Shown in pieces: positions 61,007 through 64,000 of a DNA stretch of 64,000 nucleotides. Within the stretch, counting starts at the first letter, position 1, and the number at the start of each line of letters is the position of its first letter. The notes below the pieces were generated by a model. It was not told the DNA's origin, ran no database searches, and worked only from the letters and a program-made list of their open reading frames with translations. The stretch lies in the NCBI RefSeq assembly GCF_001039355.2, contig NW_019775648.1, positions 59,668 through 123,667 of the forward strand, in the 5' to 3' direction. A program made the translations under genes and the position numbers. The DNA is from Lingula anatina (taxonomy: Eukaryota; Brachiopoda; Lingulata; Lingulida; Lingulidae).

Positions 61007-64000
61007 ACAGATTTGTAGGTGATATATAGGTCCTGAGTTACAGACTTTGGATAGCATTAACATTATACTTTGGGTTATATTACACATTTTTTGTTTAACC
61101 CTTTAAATCATATTAAATGTGGAACTCCATTGTGTTTCACAAAAAAGCAATATTTTGGGTTATTCTGGCTCTGTTGGAACTGTGGAAACTGCCAATACTT
61201 ATGAATTTCAATGAAGACAGTGGCACAGAAACACATAATTAAGGATAAAGATTAGGCCTGACCTAGCTGTTTATCCTGGCAATTTATGAAGGACACAGAC
61301 TGCTGAATTTCCTCTGTGTATATTTCTTATCGATTAATCTAATTAATGCAAAACATTCTGTGTATTTAATGACATAGATATATAAGACATGTCGGCCATC
61401 ACGAAAGTCTACATAGACCTGGTTATAAACGTTGACCACAGTAGCAACGCATTCGGCCCCATTGTCTCCCTGTTATTTGTATAGTATGATATGGCAAGGA
61501 CCATTCATTATAAAGCCAGACGGAAAAGTCACCAGATTAAATTGATGGGCTAGTGGTCAACGCCCGCGGTTTTATAACAGATAAGGTGTGTGTTTCATCC
61601 CTATGTATTCAATGGGCGCAGTGATAACATTCCGAGTCTTAGTCTCTTCACACTAACAAAAAGATAGGGCGGTGAACGAATGACAGTTGTCCTACATGCA
61701 TTCATAATAACATCACAAACGTGTTGTATAATTTTTTTTACCGATCATTTACCATAAAACCCAGTGAAGAAAACTTGGAAAAAAAGGTAGAGATATAGAC
61801 ATATACCTTACTGATTATTGCCTTGAAAACTTACGACGTAAAACTAATTGTTTTATGAGAACCACAATAGAGGTCGAAAACAAATAGAGCACGGTACTCT
61901 GAATATCAGAATACCGACAGTGACTTTGCTCTGTACATTATGAACTTGTGATTACCGACAGCTCTAGACATAGAAGAGTGTTTCCATTTTCACTCTAAAA
62001 CTCACGGTAGGCATGTAGATTTTAGCGAGATTTTAGTGGGCCGAGGGAGCGCTTTGGGTCTGTGATTCATTTGGTGTGTTGAACATCAGGTGGGGTTTTG
62101 GGGGGAAGAACAGAAGGAATGCTGCCCACACCACCCAAAACTGAATCATTTCACCGAGATTCAGGTATTGGACATTTGCTATCATTGGGAAGATTGAAAA
62201 TTAATAAATGATATCTAATATTCATCCTAGCTACTTTCACTTTCTCTTACTTGGGCCTACACAACGGTTGTCGAAAATCCCTCTACTCTTTTTTCGTCGA
62301 CAAAACAAAATGATGGCGTAATTTATATGGCATGGTAGAAGTAAACAATAATTCACCAGGCAAATCCATGTAACTTACAGGTACCTTTAAAATGGGACAT
62401 ATCTTTATGTTTTCACCCTGTTTTTTGCTTTACAAAAAATGAAAATGAACTGCGTAAGAGCTGTCACAACTGCCCTCTTTACTTTACAGTGTTTAAATGT
62501 AAACGAATGATTATACAGTCAGTATTACAGCGTGAGAACTGAATTTGAAATTGTAATTAATGTGACGGGTAAGCTTATTTGAATTAGGAAAAAATCGTTG
62601 TTGACCCACGCTCGTAAATCAGTTGATAATGTGCCTAAAAAGATCGTTATGACGGTTGAATATAAAATTTTGAGATCTGAGATTCTCTGTATGGATTCGA
62701 CCTTGGACATGATAACGTAATTTTGTCCATGATTCGACCAATATATTTTGATATCACAAAACTTGTACTATTTCATAATATGGAAATGCCTTGGCTGTCG
62801 GGTGGTTTGATTATAATTTGATTTCATTTCAACTTTTCTTATCGAAATGAAAAGTTAAATATCACCTGAAGCCGGCTGTGTAGTGATACTACTATAAAAT
62901 GATCCTACTTCCGTACTATTTAAAATTCCCACTCGTTACACCATTTGTAATTGCATATGGGGTAATAGTGACTGTTTACCATCATTGACATTTTCTGCTT
63001 TCTTTTTTCCGTGTAAAATTCATTTCACGACAACGGTCGTTTAAATGAGAAACACAAATCTAGTTCTGGCATAAATCGAGATAAAGAGTAAAGTTTGAGG
63101 TACCAATGGTTTTGTTTTATGCCCCTTATCGGAAGACGTGAAACCATACATCCGTGATGAAATCAACGAAATATGCTCAAATGACTTGAGTCAACTTTTA
63201 CCTGCGTCTTTGTGAGACCACCCTTAGCATACAAAGACACTTGGAGATATCTTAGACTTTCTTTAAGCACAGGCCCAGTCGCACAAAAGAACTTTTAAAC
63301 CAAAATGTGTAACTGACTGAAGACCGAAACATTTACCCTGTGTTCACCAAACTTTAATTAATACCTAGCCTTTTAAAGTCAGTAAAGTGAGAAATGATAA
63401 ATGTTTAAGGCGATGGTTGCTTTATTTCAGTGAACTATTACTAATTCGTCACAGTTCAAAATAAATGAAAGTCGTTTGTTTGAGAGTTTGAGAGTGATGA
63501 CCAGCTTTCGACATTAGTTAGTTATTTTATGACACAGACCTCAGCAAAAGTCACCTTCAAGTGAACCGGACAAATCTGCGTGTTGTGCAATAACTTTAAC
63601 ATCGATATCTTAGATAAGAACAAAAGGTCAGAGATATTGGATCAACCTATTTGAAAAGTTCTATAAATAAGGTGTCTTCTAGCCTTATCAGCTTTCAACT
63701 TGTATGAGTTTTATTGGTCAGAATGGCGTCTGACTTAATATGGATTTGAAAAAAAAATTGTGACCCACGCGTAATGAAACTAATCTAAAGAAAGGGTTTA
63801 GGCCCAAGTGTCCAGAATAATTATATATGAAAGAATAATCAAGTTCTTTCACCAAAAAAGTGAAAAGTAATCTTCACTGAATATTTAAATCATCCCTCAA
63901 GAATATAATCAAGGTTTAATAAACGACGTTGCCCCGGAGCTGCCTGCAGATAACACGATCGCGCCGATGCATTGTGTGTTGCATCAAATAAAATCCAAGA
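60481..64000. other. Right-end intron or intergenic DNA
   Basis: Apart from the compound microsatellite I see no exon with both splice support and a recognisable protein. If the two-TM gene continues, this is its first coding intron. Confidence 0.4.
60884..61003. repeat. Compound (CT)n(CA)n(GA)n repeat
   Basis: CT at 60921-60938, CA-rich to 60968, GA at 60969-61003. The CT and GA tracts are complementary and can fold back. The left flank (poly-C, CATG, poly-T, CTGAATGC) is the inverse of the flank of the 54.1-kb GA repeat. Confidence 0.85.

Noticed and set aside
1-64000. CRISPR arrays, operons, rRNA or tRNA genes
   Set aside because: The window is intron-rich animal DNA; tandem repeats present are microsatellites, minisatellites or transposon-internal, and no RNA gene fold was found by eye.

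Overview
This window is animal nuclear DNA. Genes are split into many short exons with GT..AG introns, there are signal peptides, cadherin, SRCR, EGF and ZP domains, AATAAA signals, microsatellites and small inverted-repeat elements. AT-rich introns, two single-N joins and a near-identical displaced copy of one locus suggest a short-read assembly of a highly heterozygous marine invertebrate. A mollusc or other lophotrochozoan is my best guess, but that is inference.

Layout. (1) 1-26 kb, + strand: the 3' part of a giant cadherin gene with 48 coding exons in the window, about 2,400 residues. It encodes roughly 18-20 extracellular cadherin repeats, a membrane-adjacent domain resembling that of CDH23/PCDH15, one transmembrane helix, and a tail built partly from four tandem mini-exons. 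The 5' end lies outside the window. (2) 28.2-30.2 kb, + strand: a compact four-coding-exon gene for a 142-residue protein. Its C-terminal half resembles the PP1-binding region of PPP1R15 (GADD34/CReP). It sits behind a cluster of TGACGT elements, and its 3'UTR carries three miR-92-type seed matches. (3) 30.2-34 kb: non-coding, with a 450-bp inverted-repeat element. (4) 34-43.7 kb, + strand: a DMBT1-like membrane protein (signal peptide, EGF, SRCR x4, EGF, ZP, furin site, TM). It is interrupted by a 3-kb block bounded by single Ns that belongs to the next locus. (5) 46.6-48.7 kb, + strand: a TPR-like protein with a C-terminal J domain. (6) 49.3-55.3 kb, - strand: a patatin-like phospholipase with EF-hands, convergent with (5). 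(7) 56.25-57.86 kb: a TTAA-flanked inverted-repeat element with internal 0.2-kb tandem repeats. (8) 60.1 kb, + strand: the first coding exon of a two-TM protein; the rest was not found.

Working together: no operon logic applies. The cadherin and the DMBT1-like protein are cell-surface or secreted products. The TPR-J and patatin genes are tail-to-tail, so their transcripts probably overlap at the 3' ends. The most notable points are the tandem cytoplasmic mini-exons and degenerate NRN linkers of the cadherin, the small PPP1R15-like gene with its regulatory sites, and the displaced copy that breaks the SRCR gene model. All exon limits were read by eye from splice sites and reading-frame phase. 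No database search was run.
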